A stretch of DNA of 64,000 nucleotides from a bacterium 210917-DFI.7.65 (GTDB taxonomy: Bacteria; Bacillota; Clostridia; Oscillospirales; Oscillospiraceae): NCBI GenBank assembly GCA_020555865.1, contig JAJCJJ010000002.1, positions 319,271 to 383,270 on the forward strand, read 5' to 3'. Every line of letters begins with the position of its first letter. The stretch's first letter is position 1. This document shows positions 9,051-19,238 of this stretch, piece by piece. The position numbers and the translations under genes are program-made. A model generated the notes under the pieces. That model saw only the letters and a list, made by a program, of their open reading frames with translations, had not been told where the DNA came from and did no database searches.

Positions 9051-10196
9051 TTATTTTCTGCGCTTTTTCCCGAAAAATCCCTTACGCTCTTCGCCGTAAT
9101 TGGTCTCGCCCAGGGTTTCGCCAAATTTTTTCAGCGCTTCGCGCTGCTCCGCCGTCAGATTGCGCGGCGTTTCTACGTACACCGTTACAAACTGGTCGCC
9201 CCGGCCCTTACCGTTCAGGTTTGGAATGCCTTTGCCCCGCAGCCGGAACACCGTACCGCTCTGAGTGCCCTCAGGGATGCTGTACTGCACTTTTCCATCG
9301 ATGGTGGGAATCTCCATTTCCGCGCCTAGCGCTGCCTGTACGAAGCTGATCGGCGCCTCGCAGAGAACAGAATTCCCTTCCCGGCGGAAAATCTCATGGG
9401 GCCGCACCGTAACGGTAATGTGCAGATCGCCCGCCGGGCCGCCGTTGCGGCCTGCGTGTCCCTGTCCCCGCAGGGAAATGGTCTGTCCGTTGTCAATACC
9501 GGCAGGAATCGCTGCCTTGATGGTACGGCTTCTGCGTTCGGTGCCGACGCCCCGGCACTTCGGGCAGGGCTGGTGGATAATCTTGCCCCGGCCTCCGCAC
9601 TTGGGGCAGGTCTGTGTGGTAGCAAAAATACCCATGGGCGTCTGGCGGCGCACTTGTGTGGTGCCGTTTCCGTGACACTCAGGGCAGACTTCCGCCGTCG
9701 TCCCCTTGGCGCATCCACTGCCGCCGCATTCCGAACAATTCTCCGTGCGCTCAATCACCACTTCTTTTTCGCAGCCGAAAGCCGCTTCCTCAAAACTGAT
9801 GGAAACCGAGGTCCGGATCGTTTCCCCACGCACCGGGCCGTTGCGCCGGGCCTGCCCGCCGCCGAACCCGCCGCCGAAGAAACTGCCGAAAATATCACCC
9901 AGATCGCCGAAATCGAAATCGCCGGTGAAACCGCCGCCATAGCCGCCCGCACCACCGTAATTGGGATCGACGCCGGCAAAGCCGAACTGATCATACTTCG
10001 CCTTTTTGTCCGGATTGCTTAGTACTTCGTAGGCCTCGTTGGCCTCTTTGAAGCGCGCTTCGCACGCCTTGTCGCCGGGGTGCAGGTCAGGGTGGTTTTC
10101 CTTGGCCAGCTTGCGGTACGCACGCTTGATATCCGCATCGCTGGCGTTTTTGGAAACCCCGAGCACTTCGTAATAATCTCGTTTTTGTTCAGCCAT
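9051..10196 (-). CDS. dnaJ: Chaperone DnaJ (Hsp40)
   Basis: A 381-residue type I DnaJ, cochaperone that stimulates DnaK ATPase. The order is: J domain (residues about 5-70, with the HPD motif in KENHPDLHPGD), a Gly/Phe-rich linker (about 75-120), four CxxCxGxG zinc repeats (about 145-225) and C-terminal substrate-binding domains. Full length for the family. It is the last chaperone gene of the hrcA-grpE-dnaK-dnaJ operon, separated from dnaK by 79 bases that carry a hairpin. Confidence 0.98.
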   Translation of the reverse strand: MAEQKRDYYEVLGVSKNASDADIKRAYRKLAKENHPDLHPGDKACEARFKEANEAYEVLSNPDKKAKYDQFGFAGVDPNYGGAGGYGGGFTGDFDFGDLGDIFGSFFGGGFGGGQARRNGPVRGETIRTSVSISFEEAAFGCEKEVVIERTENCSECGGSGCAKGTTAEVCPECHGNGTTQVRRQTPMGIFATTQTCPKCGGRGKIIHQPCPKCRGVGTERRSRTIKAAIPAGIDNGQTISLRGQGHAGRNGGPAGDLHITVTVRPHEIFRREGNSVLCEAPISFVQAALGAEMEIPTIDGKVQYSIPEGTQSGTVFRLRGKGIPNLNGKGRGDQFVTVYVETPRNLTAEQREALKKFGETLGETNYGEERKGFFGKKRRK

Positions 10197-10221
10197 ATCT
10201 CATTCACCTTGCATACAAGCT

Positions 10222-10255
10222 CCAAATGGGGCGGGGAAATTCCCCGTCCCATTGG
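10222..10255 (-). other. Intercistronic hairpin between dnaK and dnaJ
   Basis: A GC-rich imperfect stem about 14 bp long (arms near 10222-10237 and 10241-10255) lies between the dnaK stop and dnaJ start. It has no T tract in the direction of transcription, so it looks like an mRNA stability or processing element rather than a terminator. Confidence 0.5.
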
Positions 10256-10275
10256 CAGAGCGGTATTCGCTTTCT

Positions 10276-12141
10276 TTACTGGTTGTTCTTATTCTCATCC
10301 TCGTCGACGACCTTATAATCCGCGTCGTAATACTGGCCGCCGTTCTGGGCTGCGCCGTCGCCGGCAGCACCTGCGCCCGCCTGCGCTGCACCGTCCGGGT
10401 TGACGTTTTTATACATCTGCTCGGACACTGCATAGAATGCCTGCTGCAACGCCTCGGTATCGGTTTTGATGGCAGCGATATCGTCGCCCTTTACCGTTTC
10501 CTTCAGCTTATTGAGCGCCGTCTCAATCTTGTTTTTATCGTCAGCGCTGATTTTATCCGCCATTTCCGCCAGAGTCTTCTCGCTCTGGTAGATCGCCTGA
10601 TCGGCGGTATTGCGCACCTCAACGCCTTCCTTGATCTTGGCATCCTCGGCGGCATACTGCTCAGCGTCTTTGACAGCCTTTTCAATGTCTTCCTTGCTCA
10701 TGTTGGTGGAAGACGTAATGGTGATATGCTGCTCTTTGCCCGTACCCAGATCCTTGGCAGACACGTTCACAATACCGTTGGCGTCGATGTCGAAGGTGAC
10801 TTCAATCTGGGGCACGCCGCGGCGGGCCGGGGCAATACCATCCAAGTGGAACTTACCCAGGGACTTGTTGTACTGCGCCATCTCACGCTCACCCTGGAGC
10901 ACGTTGACTTCCACGGAAGTCTGGTTGTCGGCGGCAGTGGAGAAGATCTGGCTCTTCTTCACGGGGATGGTGGTGTTGCGCTCGATCAGGCGGGTGCACA
11001 CACCGCCCATGGTCTCAATACCCAGGGATAGGGGCGTGACGTCCAGCAGCAGCAAATCTTTCTTGGCAGAGGGATCGTCGCCCAGGATGCCGCCCTGGAT
11101 CGCAGCGCCGATGGCCACGCACTCATCAGGGTTGATGCCCTTGAAGCCTTCCTTTCCGGTAATGTTCTTCACAGCCTCCTGCACTGCGGGGATGCGGCTG
11201 GAACCTCCCACCAGCAGGACTTTGGAAATATCGCTGGCTTTCAGGCCCGCATCATTGAGCGCATTGCGCACCGGCACCATGGTGGCCTCCACCAAATCAT
11301 GCGTCAGCTCGTTGAACTTGGCGCGGCTCAGCGTTACATCCAGATGCTTGGGTCCCGTAGCGTCCGCAGTGATATAAGGCAGATTAATATTGGTGGTAGT
11401 CATGCCAGACAGTTCAATCTTGGCCTTTTCCGCAGCCTCCTTCAGGCGCTGCATAGCAACCTTGTCACTGCTCAGGTCGATACCGTTCTCCTTCTGGAAC
11501 TCGCTGGCCAGATATTTCATAATGGCTTCATCAAAGTCATCGCCGCCCAAACGGGTGTTGCCGTTGGTGGACAGCACTTCCACCACGCCGTCGCCGATGT
11601 CCAGAATGGACACATCGAAGGTGCCGCCGCCCAGATCGTAAACCATAATCTTCTGGCTGGCTTCCTTTTCTGCGCCGTAGGCCAAGGCCGCGGCGGTCGG
11701 CTCGTTGATGATGCGCTTGACCTCCAGGCCGGCGATCTTGCCGGCGTCCTTGGTGGCCTGGCGCTGGGAATCGTTGAAGTAAGCGGGCACAGTGATGACC
11801 GCTTCTGTGATCGTCTGTCCCAGATATGCCTCGGCGTCTTTCTTCAGCTTGGTCAGAACCATGGCGCTGATCTCCTGAGGCGTGTATGCCTTGCCGTCCA
11901 CATTGACTTTGTAATCCGTACCCATGTGACGCTTAATGGATGCAATGGTGCGGTCGGGGTTGGTGATAGCCTGGCGCTTTGCCACCTGACCCACCATGCG
12001 TTCGCCGGTCTTGGAGAAAGCCACCACAGACGGGGTGGTGCGGGTTCCTTCGGCGTTGGCGATCACAACAGCTTCGCCGCCTTCCATAACGGCTACGCAA
12101 GAGTTTGTCGTACCCAAGTCAATACCAATAATTTTTCCCAT
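10276..12141 (-). CDS. dnaK: Chaperone DnaK (Hsp70)
   Basis: A 621-residue Hsp70 that binds exposed hydrophobic peptides under ATP control with DnaJ and GrpE. It starts [20 protein letters not shown]. The ATPase-domain phosphate loops [10 protein letters not shown] and [14 protein letters not shown] are present, and the substrate-binding domain follows about residue 370. The C-terminus ends in a Gly/Ala tail and an acidic [13 protein letters not shown] end, as in Gram-positive DnaK. The second signature lacks the Gram-negative insertion, supporting a Firmicute. Confidence 0.99.
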   Translation of the reverse strand: MGKIIGIDLGTTNSCVAVMEGGEAVVIANAEGTRTTPSVVAFSKTGERMVGQVAKRQAITNPDRTIASIKRHMGTDYKVNVDGKAYTPQEISAMVLTKLKKDAEAYLGQTITEAVITVPAYFNDSQRQATKDAGKIAGLEVKRIINEPTAAALAYGAEKEASQKIMVYDLGGGTFDVSILDIGDGVVEVLSTNGNTRLGGDDFDEAIMKYLASEFQKENGIDLSSDKVAMQRLKEAAEKAKIELSGMTTTNINLPYITADATGPKHLDVTLSRAKFNELTHDLVEATMVPVRNALNDAGLKASDISKVLLVGGSSRIPAVQEAVKNITGKEGFKGINPDECVAIGAAIQGGILGDDPSAKKDLLLLDVTPLSLGIETMGGVCTRLIERNTTIPVKKSQIFSTAADNQTSVEVNVLQGEREMAQYNKSLGKFHLDGIAPARRGVPQIEVTFDIDANGIVNVSAKDLGTGKEQHITITSSTNMSKEDIEKAVKDAEQYAAEDAKIKEGVEVRNTADQAIYQSEKTLAEMADKISADDKNKIETALNKLKETVKGDDIAAIKTDTEALQQAFYAVSEQMYKNVNPDGAAQAGAGAAGDGAAQNGGQYYDADYKVVDEDENKNNQ

Positions 12142-12249
12142 AATGAATTCCTCCTAAAGTATATGAAAGATAATTGTTTTTAATATGGTTGAAAGCGTTG
12201 GACTGGACACACAGCCGGTGCACCCGCAGTCCGTTGCTTTTCGCAGCGT

Positions 12250-12819
12250 TCAGTTTGCCACCTTAACCACGGCAAAACGGATCACCCTGCCGCCCAGGGT
12301 AAAGCCCTGCTGGAACACTTCCGCCACCGTATTGGGCTCCAATGTCTCGTCCTCAATGTGCATTACGGCAGAATGCTGATCGGGATCAAAGGGCTTCCCG
12401 GCAGCGTCAATCTTCTCTACACCCATCTTTTTCAAAATTTCCTCCAGCTGGTGGAAGATCATCTCCATGCCTTTTTTATGCGGCGAATCGTCATCGCCCT
12501 CCTGGGCCACTGCGCGTTCCAGATTGTCGTAGACGCCCAGAAATTCTTTTACGGTGGCCATTTTGGCATCAGAATAAATCTGTTCTTTTTCCTTTGCGGT
12601 ACGCTTGCGGTAATTATCATATTCTGCTGCCAAACGCAGGTACTGATCCTTCATCGTCTCCAATTCTTTGGCCAGCTGCTCCATTTTTTCAGCTTCTTCC
12701 ACGGTGAATGTCACAGTACCCTTTTTGTTCTTTTTGCACTTTTTTTCTTCTTTATGCACCTCACCGGCACCGGCCGTTTCCTCCGCCTTTTTCTCTTCCT
12801 GGTTCCATTCCTCACTCAT
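12250..12819 (-). CDS. grpE: Nucleotide exchange factor GrpE
   Basis: A 189-residue GrpE that releases ADP from DnaK. It has an acidic, Lys/Glu-rich N-terminus (about residues 1-50) and a long dimerising helix. The conserved beta domain reads GMEMIFHQLEEILKKMGVE and ends FTLGGRVIRFAVVKVAN. Its start overlaps the hrcA stop by four bases, and 108 noncoding bases separate it from dnaK. Confidence 0.97.
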   Translation of the reverse strand: MSEEWNQEEKKAEETAGAGEVHKEEKKCKKNKKGTVTFTVEEAEKMEQLAKELETMKDQYLRLAAEYDNYRKRTAKEKEQIYSDAKMATVKEFLGVYDNLERAVAQEGDDDSPHKKGMEMIFHQLEEILKKMGVEKIDAAGKPFDPDQHSAVMHIEDETLEPNTVAEVFQQGFTLGGRVIRFAVVKVAN

Positions 12820-13880
12820 GTTGTCACATCCTCTTCATGTTCCGGTAATTTTTTATGATCGAACATCCGGCCCAATCCGTCGGCAAAATAAGCCAACCGA
12901 GCCGCCACAGTGGCATAATCCATACGTGTGGGACCCACCACGCCGATCAGACCACGCATATCCTCGCCAATATCGTAGCTTGCCACAACAACGCTGGAAT
13001 CCTGCAGCGCCTTCTCCACGTTTTCCGGGCCGATCAGAATCTGCATCGGTGCGTTGTCCTCCGGCACCGGCAGTGCCGCATCTTCCTCGCCGAGAAAACG
13101 CATCAGCGCCCCAGCCTTTCCCACATCCTGATATTCCGGCAGGTCGAGGATCCGATTCGCCCCAGCAGTATACACCATACGGTGCTGGATCTCCTCCAGC
13201 ACTTCCCCGGCATACTCCACCGTGAGCGAAAGCACCATAAACAGCAGCGCAGGCACCTGCCCTGCTGCCACCATCAGACGTTTTCCCATTTCTTCCGGGG
13301 TCTGCCCCACAAAGTCCTTATTCAACAGCGCCGCCAGAACTGGAAGCTGGCTCATATCCACCGGCACCTGTGTATACAGGAGCTTACTTTTCACCCGGCC
13401 GTCATCGGTCATCACCACAGCGATAAAACTCTGTTCATCTACCCGCAGCAAGTCAAAGCGGGCAACGGAAAACTGTTTCCTCCCCGCCGCCAACGCATAC
13501 ACAGGATACTGCGTAAAATGAGAAACCACTTGCCCGGCCCGGGACAAAATCCGATCCAGTTCCTGCAGCTTCATCTGCAAGGCCCGGTTGATGCTCTCCG
13601 TTTCCTGCGCCGACAACTGCTGGCGTTCCATCAATTCGTTGACGTAAAGCCGGTAGCACTTCGGCGAAGGGATGCGCCCGGCAGAAGTGTGCGGCTTTTC
13701 CAGATAGCCCTGCTCTTCCAGTTCAGCCATCTCATTGCGGATGGTAGCCGAAGACACGCGATTGTCCAGCGCAGAAGCTATGGCTTTCGAACCCACCGGC
13801 TCCGCCGTTTTGACATACAGCTCCACAACCGCTTTGAGTATCTTTTTTTTGCGCCCGGACAGCTCTGCCTCCACAGCCAT
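12816..13880 (-). CDS. hrcA: Heat-inducible transcription repressor HrcA
   Basis: A 354-residue HrcA, repressor of class I heat-shock genes that binds CIRCE and is stabilised by GroEL. An N-terminal winged-helix domain (about residues 8-80, with SSATIRNEMAELEEQGYL) precedes the GAF-like HrcA core. The ATG at 13880 is preferred: AAGGAG lies just upstream, whereas the frame open to 13898 would start inside the CIRCE operator. First gene of the hrcA-grpE-dnaK-dnaJ operon and autoregulated by CIRCE. Confidence 0.97.
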   Translation of the reverse strand: MAVEAELSGRKKKILKAVVELYVKTAEPVGSKAIASALDNRVSSATIRNEMAELEEQGYLEKPHTSAGRIPSPKCYRLYVNELMERQQLSAQETESINRALQMKLQELDRILSRAGQVVSHFTQYPVYALAAGRKQFSVARFDLLRVDEQSFIAVVMTDDGRVKSKLLYTQVPVDMSQLPVLAALLNKDFVGQTPEEMGKRLMVAAGQVPALLFMVLSLTVEYAGEVLEEIQHRMVYTAGANRILDLPEYQDVGKAGALMRFLGEEDAALPVPEDNAPMQILIGPENVEKALQDSSVVVASYDIGEDMRGLIGVVGPTRMDYATVAARLAYFADGLGRMFDHKKLPEHEEDVTT

Positions 13881-13891
13881 TTCACTCCTTG

Positions 13892-13918
13892 TTAGCACTC
13901 ATTATCCCTGAGTGCTAA
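13892..13918. promoter_or_regulatory. CIRCE operator
   Basis: A perfect 9-bp inverted repeat TTAGCACTC (13892-13900) and GAGTGCTAA (13910-13918) with a 9-base spacer, exactly the CIRCE consensus, 11 bases before the hrcA start. It is the HrcA binding site and places the downstream operon under heat-shock control. Confidence 0.98.
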
Positions 13919-14024
13919 TTCAGTATACTTCTATCGTCAAAGAAAGTCAAGAGAGGGTTTTTGAACAAATTGTAAACTCTCTTTTTCTTCCATTTCGGCC
14001 CTTTGCCCATACTCTGATACACAG

Positions 14025-14063
14025 AAAAACGGGATCTCCCGTACAGCGGGAGATCCCGTTTTT
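14025..14063. terminator. Bidirectional terminator
   Basis: A 16-bp perfect stem (14025-14040 with 14048-14063) around a seven-base loop, with A5 on one side and T5 on the other. It lies 46 bases after the flavin reductase-rubredoxin gene and insulates it from the hrcA promoter. Confidence 0.9.
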
Positions 14064-14109
14064 GACACCATTCTTTTCCGGAAATGCCCCAGCATACCGT
14101 CCTCGTTGC

Positions 14110-14733
14110 TCAGCGCTTTACAAATTTGCTCTTCGGCGCGCGGCAGATGGGACACTGGTAGTCGTCCGGCACCTCTTCGCCCTCGTAAATGTAGCCACAG
14201 ATCGTACATTTCCAGCCATAATCAGCCTCCAGTGTACGGAATACCGTGGCGGTCACCGGAGTCGCAGCGCCTGCGCCGGTGAAATCATCCAGCGTCTGTA
14301 CCTGGCCGTCGGAAAGGATCTCAGCTTCAGTGGCATCACCGACAAAAAGCAGATATTTGCCGATCGCCAGTTTGTCCACTACCTTGCAGCTGATACGGGC
14401 AACCATATGCTCGGTGAGATAGGGATTGCCTGCGGCGTCCTCTTTTGCTTCATAGGCAGCAAACTTATCGCCCACGCGGCCGGACTTGTAGCCGAACGCA
14501 TTGACAATCTCCTTAGGACAGTCTTTTGCCAGCAACGTGACAGCAAAACTGCCGGCTGCTTCAATAGCGCTGCACGTATCATGTTCTGTATTGACCGAAA
14601 CAACGAACTTGGCCGGATAAGAGGAGGTAACTTGGGCAAACGAGTTCACAATGCAGCCGTGGCGTTTGCCATCTGCCGCAGCGCCTACAATCGCCATGGT
14701 GTAATTCAGCTTATCATATGCTTTGGTGTTCAT
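14110..14733 (-). CDS. Flavin reductase-rubredoxin fusion (high-molecular-weight rubredoxin)
   Basis: A 207-residue two-domain electron carrier. Residues about 5-155 are an FMN-binding flavin reductase domain (AIVGAAADGKRHGCIVNSF at the start). Residues about 168-207 are a rubredoxin with two iron-binding pairs, CTICGYIYEGEEVP and CPICRAPKS. Such proteins (Hrb type) pass electrons from NAD(P)H to flavodiiron proteins during oxygen or NO detoxification in anaerobes. The ATG at 14733 follows AAGGGAG; a frame open to 14823 adds an unrelated N-terminus. It could serve the flavodiiron protein at 41.2-43.3 kb, though that one carries its own reductase domain. Confidence 0.92.
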   Translation of the reverse strand: MNTKAYDKLNYTMAIVGAAADGKRHGCIVNSFAQVTSSYPAKFVVSVNTEHDTCSAIEAAGSFAVTLLAKDCPKEIVNAFGYKSGRVGDKFAAYEAKEDAAGNPYLTEHMVARISCKVVDKLAIGKYLLFVGDATEAEILSDGQVQTLDDFTGAGAATPVTATVFRTLEADYGWKCTICGYIYEGEEVPDDYQCPICRAPKSKFVKR

Positions 14734-14844
14734 TTCAATTTCTCCCTTTCTGTATATTTTTTTGCTGGATTGCCTGTTTTTTACTATAGTATACCACCTC
14801 ACTCCCGTTTTATGATGTTGCAAATGTCCCCATCCATATCTTTT

Positions 14845-16179
14845 TTATGGATGCAGATATCCATATTGCGCCCCGCGGCACTTCAAAAACAAAAGAGACC
14901 ATACTACCGTCACCGCCTCTGCAAAGGGTCCCGCCATCCAGATACCAGTGGCTCCAAACAGCGATGAAAACGCAAAAACCCCCAGCAGCAAAAATACCAG
15001 CGTCCGCAATAGAGAAACCAGCGCCGACAGTTTTCCGTTGGAAAGGGCAGTAAACAACGCCGAAGTAAATACATTAGTACCGTAAAACAGATAGGCAGTA
15101 CTGTAGATGCGAATTCCTCCAACGGCAATATCGTACACTGGACTGGGCGGCGGTGCAAAGACCGCCACCATCCAGGGGGCAAACAGTTCCATAATCAAAA
15201 ACACGCCCGCCGATCCGGCCAGCACACTGCGAACACTGATGCCGAACAGCCGTGCCAAACGCTGCCGATTTCCGCTGCCATAATTATAGCTGAATACCGG
15301 CGCCACCCCGATGGAAAAACCGGTAAAAAACGCCTGAAACAGATATTGCGTATATACCAGCAGTGTGATGGCGGCCACACCGTCTTCCCCTTCCATGCGC
15401 ATCATCAGGATATTGAACACCGCAGTGGTAATCGAGGTGGAAAGATTGGCCAGCATTTCCGAAGCACCATTACTGCAGCTGCGCCACAGTACGTTCCATG
15501 TGCATCGAGGCTTCACAAAGTAAAGCGTCCCCCGGCGCCGCGAAAAATACACTACTCCGGCCACCGCCGGAATCGAATAGCCCACGCAAGTTGCCAGCGA
15601 CGCACCGGAAACCCCCAGATGGAGCCACCCCACCAGCAGCAGATCCAGCACAATATTGGTGCATCCGGCGCACAGCGATAGCAGCAGCCCGATTTTGGGT
15701 TTGCCTGCCGTCACAAAAAAGGTCTGAAAAAACATCTGCAGGAAAATCGCTGGCGTAAAACACAGCTGAATGCCAAGATAAGTGCGGCTCATAGGATAGA
15801 GCACATCGCTGGCCCCCAGGAAATAAAGCAGCGGCCGGATAAAAACAAGGCACGCAATACTGAATGCCAGTCCCACCAGGAACGTAAGCAGCGCCAGGAA
15901 AGAAAAATCCCCGCGCGCTTCTTCCCCATGCCCTTCTCCCATTTTTTTCGCCACAACTGCACTGCCGCCGGTGGCCAGCATAATGGAAATCGCCAGCGCA
16001 GTAAAAAACGTGGGATAGGTGATATTCATAGCGGACAGGGCATCCGTACTGGCAAAACGAGCCACACATACGCCGTCTACAATATAGTAAAGCCCCACAA
16101 ACAGATTCATCAATACCGTCGGCAATGCAAAACGAAGCAAAGACGCCGTATGAAACTCTCTGGCCAATGCATTTACCAT
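14845..16179 (-). CDS. MATE family efflux transporter
   Basis: A 444-residue, 12-helix MATE (MatE/NorM/DinF superfamily) exporter driven by a Na+ or H+ gradient. The N-terminus ALPTVLMNLFVGLYYIVDGV is the typical first helix. The two six-helix halves are each recognisable, and the length is normal. The start at 16179 (MVNALAREF) is chosen because the extension to 16245 reads through noncoding-type sequence. Substrate cannot be told from sequence. Monocistronic as far as can be seen. Confidence 0.9.
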   Translation of the reverse strand: MVNALAREFHTASLLRFALPTVLMNLFVGLYYIVDGVCVARFASTDALSAMNITYPTFFTALAISIMLATGGSAVVAKKMGEGHGEEARGDFSFLALLTFLVGLAFSIACLVFIRPLLYFLGASDVLYPMSRTYLGIQLCFTPAIFLQMFFQTFFVTAGKPKIGLLLSLCAGCTNIVLDLLLVGWLHLGVSGASLATCVGYSIPAVAGVVYFSRRRGTLYFVKPRCTWNVLWRSCSNGASEMLANLSTSITTAVFNILMMRMEGEDGVAAITLLVYTQYLFQAFFTGFSIGVAPVFSYNYGSGNRQRLARLFGISVRSVLAGSAGVFLIMELFAPWMVAVFAPPPSPVYDIAVGGIRIYSTAYLFYGTNVFTSALFTALSNGKLSALVSLLRTLVFLLLGVFAFSSLFGATGIWMAGPFAEAVTVVWSLLFLKCRGAQYGYLHP

Positions 16180-16311
16180 ACGATTCCTTCTTCCGGATAG
16201 TCGCTCTTCACAGCAGAGCTGCTGACTGGAACAGATTGAATGCACCTTTTTATGGTTCGGTTGAAACCATTATAAAACCTCCTGCCGAAAATGACAATTG
16301 CTTTCTTCCCT

Positions 16312-16348
16312 AAAAAAATCCCCGTTCCGGTACATACCGGAACGGGGA
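16312..16348 (-). terminator. Terminator of the rnf operon
   Basis: A 12-bp perfect stem (16319-16330 with 16337-16348) followed in the minus direction by seven T, 19 bases past the rnfB stop. Confidence 0.9.
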
Positions 16349-16366
16349 TAAAAATCTGCACAAGGC

Positions 16367-17317
16367 TTACGGATTTTCCTTGGCTTCTTTCTTTGCTGCT
16401 TCAGCAGAATCTTTTTTCGCAGCTTCGGCCTCGGCCGCTGCCTTGGCAGCCGCCGCCTTCTTCTCCGCCTGCACCTTCTTCATCGCCTTATACTTCTCCT
16501 TTTCCTCCTTGGTGGGAACCGGAGCAATGGCGTCCTTCGGGCAGACCTTGGTGCACACTTTGCAGTTTTTGCACTTGGCATAATCGATCACAGCCACATT
16601 GTCCACCACATGAATGGCGTCAAACTTGCATTCCTTTACGCACAAACCGCAGCCAATGCAGGCGTTGGCACACACTTTGGCCGCCGCGGCGCCTTTCTGC
16701 TTGTTGGCACATTCCACAAAGACTTTCTTGGACACCGGCACAGAAACGATAATGTGGCGCGGGCAGGCCGCAGCGCACTGCATGCAGTCGGTACACTTGT
16801 CCGGGTCGATCACGGGAATACCGTTTTCTCCCAGGGTAATGGCATCAAACGTGCAGGCTTTGACGCAGGAGCCAAAACCCAAACAACCATATGCACACTC
16901 CAGCGGGCCGTTTCCGGCCACTTTCATGGCACCCAGGCAGTCCTGCACACCAATGTACTCGTATTTTTTCTTGGCCGCTGTGCCGCCGTTGCAGATCACG
17001 TGGGCAATCTCGCGCTCGCCGGCAGCCGCTTCCACACCCATGATCGCGGCGATTTGCTCCGCCGCTTCCGCGCCCCCAACGGGGCAGCAACTGACCGATG
17101 CTTTTCCTTCGATGATCGCGTTTGCCGCTGCAGAACAGCCTGCGTAACCGCAGCCGCCGCAGTTTGCACCGGGGAGGCAGTCCATGATCAGCGGGAAACG
17201 GGGATCCGTTTTCACCTCAAAGATCTTCGAAGCGACCGCCAGTATCAGGCCAAAAATCAGACCCAGGATGCCCAGCACCAACAGGGCCAGCAACACATTC
17301 ATAAAATTAATATCCAT
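16367..17317 (-). CDS. rnfB: Rnf electron transport complex subunit B
   Basis: A 316-residue ferredoxin-like subunit of the Rnf complex (ferredoxin:NAD+ oxidoreductase coupled to Na+ or H+ export). It has one N-terminal transmembrane helix (about residues 7-28) and then the Fe-S cluster domain with CLPGANCGGCGYAGC. Ferredoxin-type CxxCxxC clusters and a Lys/Ala/Glu-rich tail follow. The long cluster-rich form, with several 4Fe-4S motifs, is typical of clostridial RnfB. Last gene of rnfCDGEAB. Confidence 0.97.
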   Translation of the reverse strand: MDINFMNVLLALLVLGILGLIFGLILAVASKIFEVKTDPRFPLIMDCLPGANCGGCGYAGCSAAANAIIEGKASVSCCPVGGAEAAEQIAAIMGVEAAAGEREIAHVICNGGTAAKKKYEYIGVQDCLGAMKVAGNGPLECAYGCLGFGSCVKACTFDAITLGENGIPVIDPDKCTDCMQCAAACPRHIIVSVPVSKKVFVECANKQKGAAAAKVCANACIGCGLCVKECKFDAIHVVDNVAVIDYAKCKNCKVCTKVCPKDAIAPVPTKEEKEKYKAMKKVQAEKKAAAAKAAAEAEAAKKDSAEAAKKEAKENP

Positions 17318-17334
17318 AACTCAATCTCCTCCCA

Positions 17335-17925
17335 TCACCAGACCTGCAAGCCGGAGAAGCCCATAAAGGCCAACGCCATCAGGCCGGCAGTGACCATGGC
17401 CAGGGGGATCCCTTCAAAACTCTTCGGGCACTGCGCAAACTCCAGCCGCTCACGGATGGAGGCAAACAGGACGATAGCCAGCATGAAACCCAGGCCGCCG
17501 GTCACGCCGTACACTACGGACTCGATCAGATTGTAGCCATAGGACACATTGTTGATAGAGACACCCAGCACGGCACAGTTGGTGGTGATCAGGGGCAGGA
17601 ACACGCCCAGAGCCGTATACAGCGCCGGAACGGTCTTCTGCAGGAACATCTCAATGAACTGCACCAACGAGGCGATGACCAGGATAAAGGCCACCGTCTG
17701 CATGTACTCCAGCCCCATGGGCACCAAGATCAGATGCTGGATGAAATAGGTCACCAGAGAAGCCAAACCCATGACAAACGTGACCGCGGCGCCCATGCCT
17801 ACAGCCGTATCGATTTTCTTGGACACGCCCATAAAGGGGCAGATACCCAGGAACTGGGAGAGGACGAAGTTATTCGTCAGAATTGCGCCCAAAGAAATGG
17901 CAAAAATCGACGTCAACATTTCCAT
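17335..17925 (-). CDS. rnfA: Rnf electron transport complex subunit A
   Basis: A 196-residue integral membrane subunit with six helices. It starts [20 protein letters not shown] and contains the pair of family motifs [14 protein letters not shown] and TTNCAVLGV; the conserved cysteines in these motifs hold the membrane Fe-S centre shared with RnfE. It overlaps rnfE by one base. Confidence 0.97.
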   Translation of the reverse strand: MEMLTSIFAISLGAILTNNFVLSQFLGICPFMGVSKKIDTAVGMGAAVTFVMGLASLVTYFIQHLILVPMGLEYMQTVAFILVIASLVQFIEMFLQKTVPALYTALGVFLPLITTNCAVLGVSINNVSYGYNLIESVVYGVTGGLGFMLAIVLFASIRERLEFAQCPKSFEGIPLAMVTAGLMALAFMGFSGLQVW

Positions 17926-18599
17926 TATTTAGTCGCCTCCTTCTTTGCAGCCTTTTCCTCAGACTTTTTCAGGAGGAAAGTCACAATGGCAATAAAGATA
18001 CCCAGGGACAGGAAGCCGCCCGCGGGCTGCGTGATCAGGGACGCGCCGATGCCTTCGGGCAAAATGCGGATACCGTCCGCGCCGCCGAGCACAATGTGGA
18101 AACCGTTGCTCACATCGATCAGGCCGCCGCCAAAGGTGCCGGAACCCAAAAACTCACGAGCCACCGAGAGAATGGTCAGTGCGCAGGTAAAACCGATGCC
18201 CTGCGTCAAACCATCGACAACGGAAGCCAGCGGAGGATTCTTATAGGCAAACGCCTCCGCACGGCCCAGAATGATGCAGTTCACGACAATCAGAGGGATA
18301 AACACACCCAGAGAGTCGGACAGCGCCGGGACAAACGCCTTGAGCAGAAGATCCACACAGGTAACAAAACCGGCAATGACCACAATGAATGCCGCAATAC
18401 GTACCTTGTTGGGAATAATATTGCGCAGCAGCGAAATAACCAGATTGGAGCACATCAGCACCAATGTTGCACAAATACCCATACCAATGCCATTAAACAA
18501 TGAGGTAGAAACGGCCAGAGTGGGGCACATGCCAAGGATCTGAACCAAAACGGGGTTATTTGTGATAACGCCTTCTTTAAGCTGTTTACCGAAATTCAT
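17925..18599 (-). CDS. rnfE: Rnf electron transport complex subunit E
   Basis: A 224-residue membrane protein homologous to RnfA/NqrD, with six helices. It carries [19 protein letters not shown] and [14 protein letters not shown], the matching cysteine motifs of RnfE. The C-terminus ends in a Lys/Glu-rich tail. It lies between rnfG and rnfA with tight spacing. Confidence 0.96.
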   Translation of the reverse strand: MNFGKQLKEGVITNNPVLVQILGMCPTLAVSTSLFNGIGMGICATLVLMCSNLVISLLRNIIPNKVRIAAFIVVIAGFVTCVDLLLKAFVPALSDSLGVFIPLIVVNCIILGRAEAFAYKNPPLASVVDGLTQGIGFTCALTILSVAREFLGSGTFGGGLIDVSNGFHIVLGGADGIRILPEGIGASLITQPAGGFLSLGIFIAIVTFLLKKSEEKAAKKEATK

Positions 18600-18617
18600 A
18601 ACCTAATCTCCCCCTTC

Positions 18618-19238
18618 TCAGCCCAGCTGTTCTGCAACCAGCGACGCCGCATTCACGCCGCGCGCAATCGCCTTGGTAGTCACCGTCGCACCGGAAATCG
18701 CATCAACCTGATTGCTGCCAGAGTTAACCGTAAACAGATTGCCGGTACCGGCGCTGCGGCCAACAAACTGGCTCAGCACGCCCACACCGTTTTTGTTCGG
18801 TTTGTCCTGGCAGACATTGGTGCCGATACCCGCGGTTTCGGCATTGCTGACCACCGAAATACCAGCGACATTCCCTTCTGCATCAATACCGACAATGACA
18901 TCAATGCTGCCGTTAAAGCCAGTGGGAAGCACTTCGATCGCATAGCCGCCAGTAGAGGACTCGTAAATTGCCGACAGGCCGCTTTCAGCATCCTCCTGGT
19001 CTGCAATGGCCACCAGCTCATCTGTAACGGGAATTTCAGTAAACGTGGCATCCGGGAAGACCGCCTGCAGGGAAGCCTGCAGCTTCTGCGCCTGGATTTC
19101 TGCAATCTTTTCCCATGTCACGCCATTGACCAGCCCCAGCAACCCTGCCACAATGGCAGAAATCAACATCAGGACACCGGCCAGTTTCAGGATATATTTG
19201 GGATCCATCTGGACCTTTTCCTTCTTTGCCTCGCTCAT
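18618..19238 (-). CDS. rnfG: Rnf electron transport complex subunit G (covalent FMN)
   Basis: A 206-residue subunit with one N-terminal transmembrane helix (about residues 14-34) and an FMN-binding domain. The SGATVTT segment near residue 180 contains the Thr to which FMN is attached through phosphate in RnfG/NqrC. The four-base overlap with rnfD supports operon membership. Confidence 0.96.
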   Translation of the reverse strand: MSEAKKEKVQMDPKYILKLAGVLMLISAIVAGLLGLVNGVTWEKIAEIQAQKLQASLQAVFPDATFTEIPVTDELVAIADQEDAESGLSAIYESSTGGYAIEVLPTGFNGSIDVIVGIDAEGNVAGISVVSNAETAGIGTNVCQDKPNKNGVGVLSQFVGRSAGTGNLFTVNSGSNQVDAISGATVTTKAIARGVNAASLVAEQLG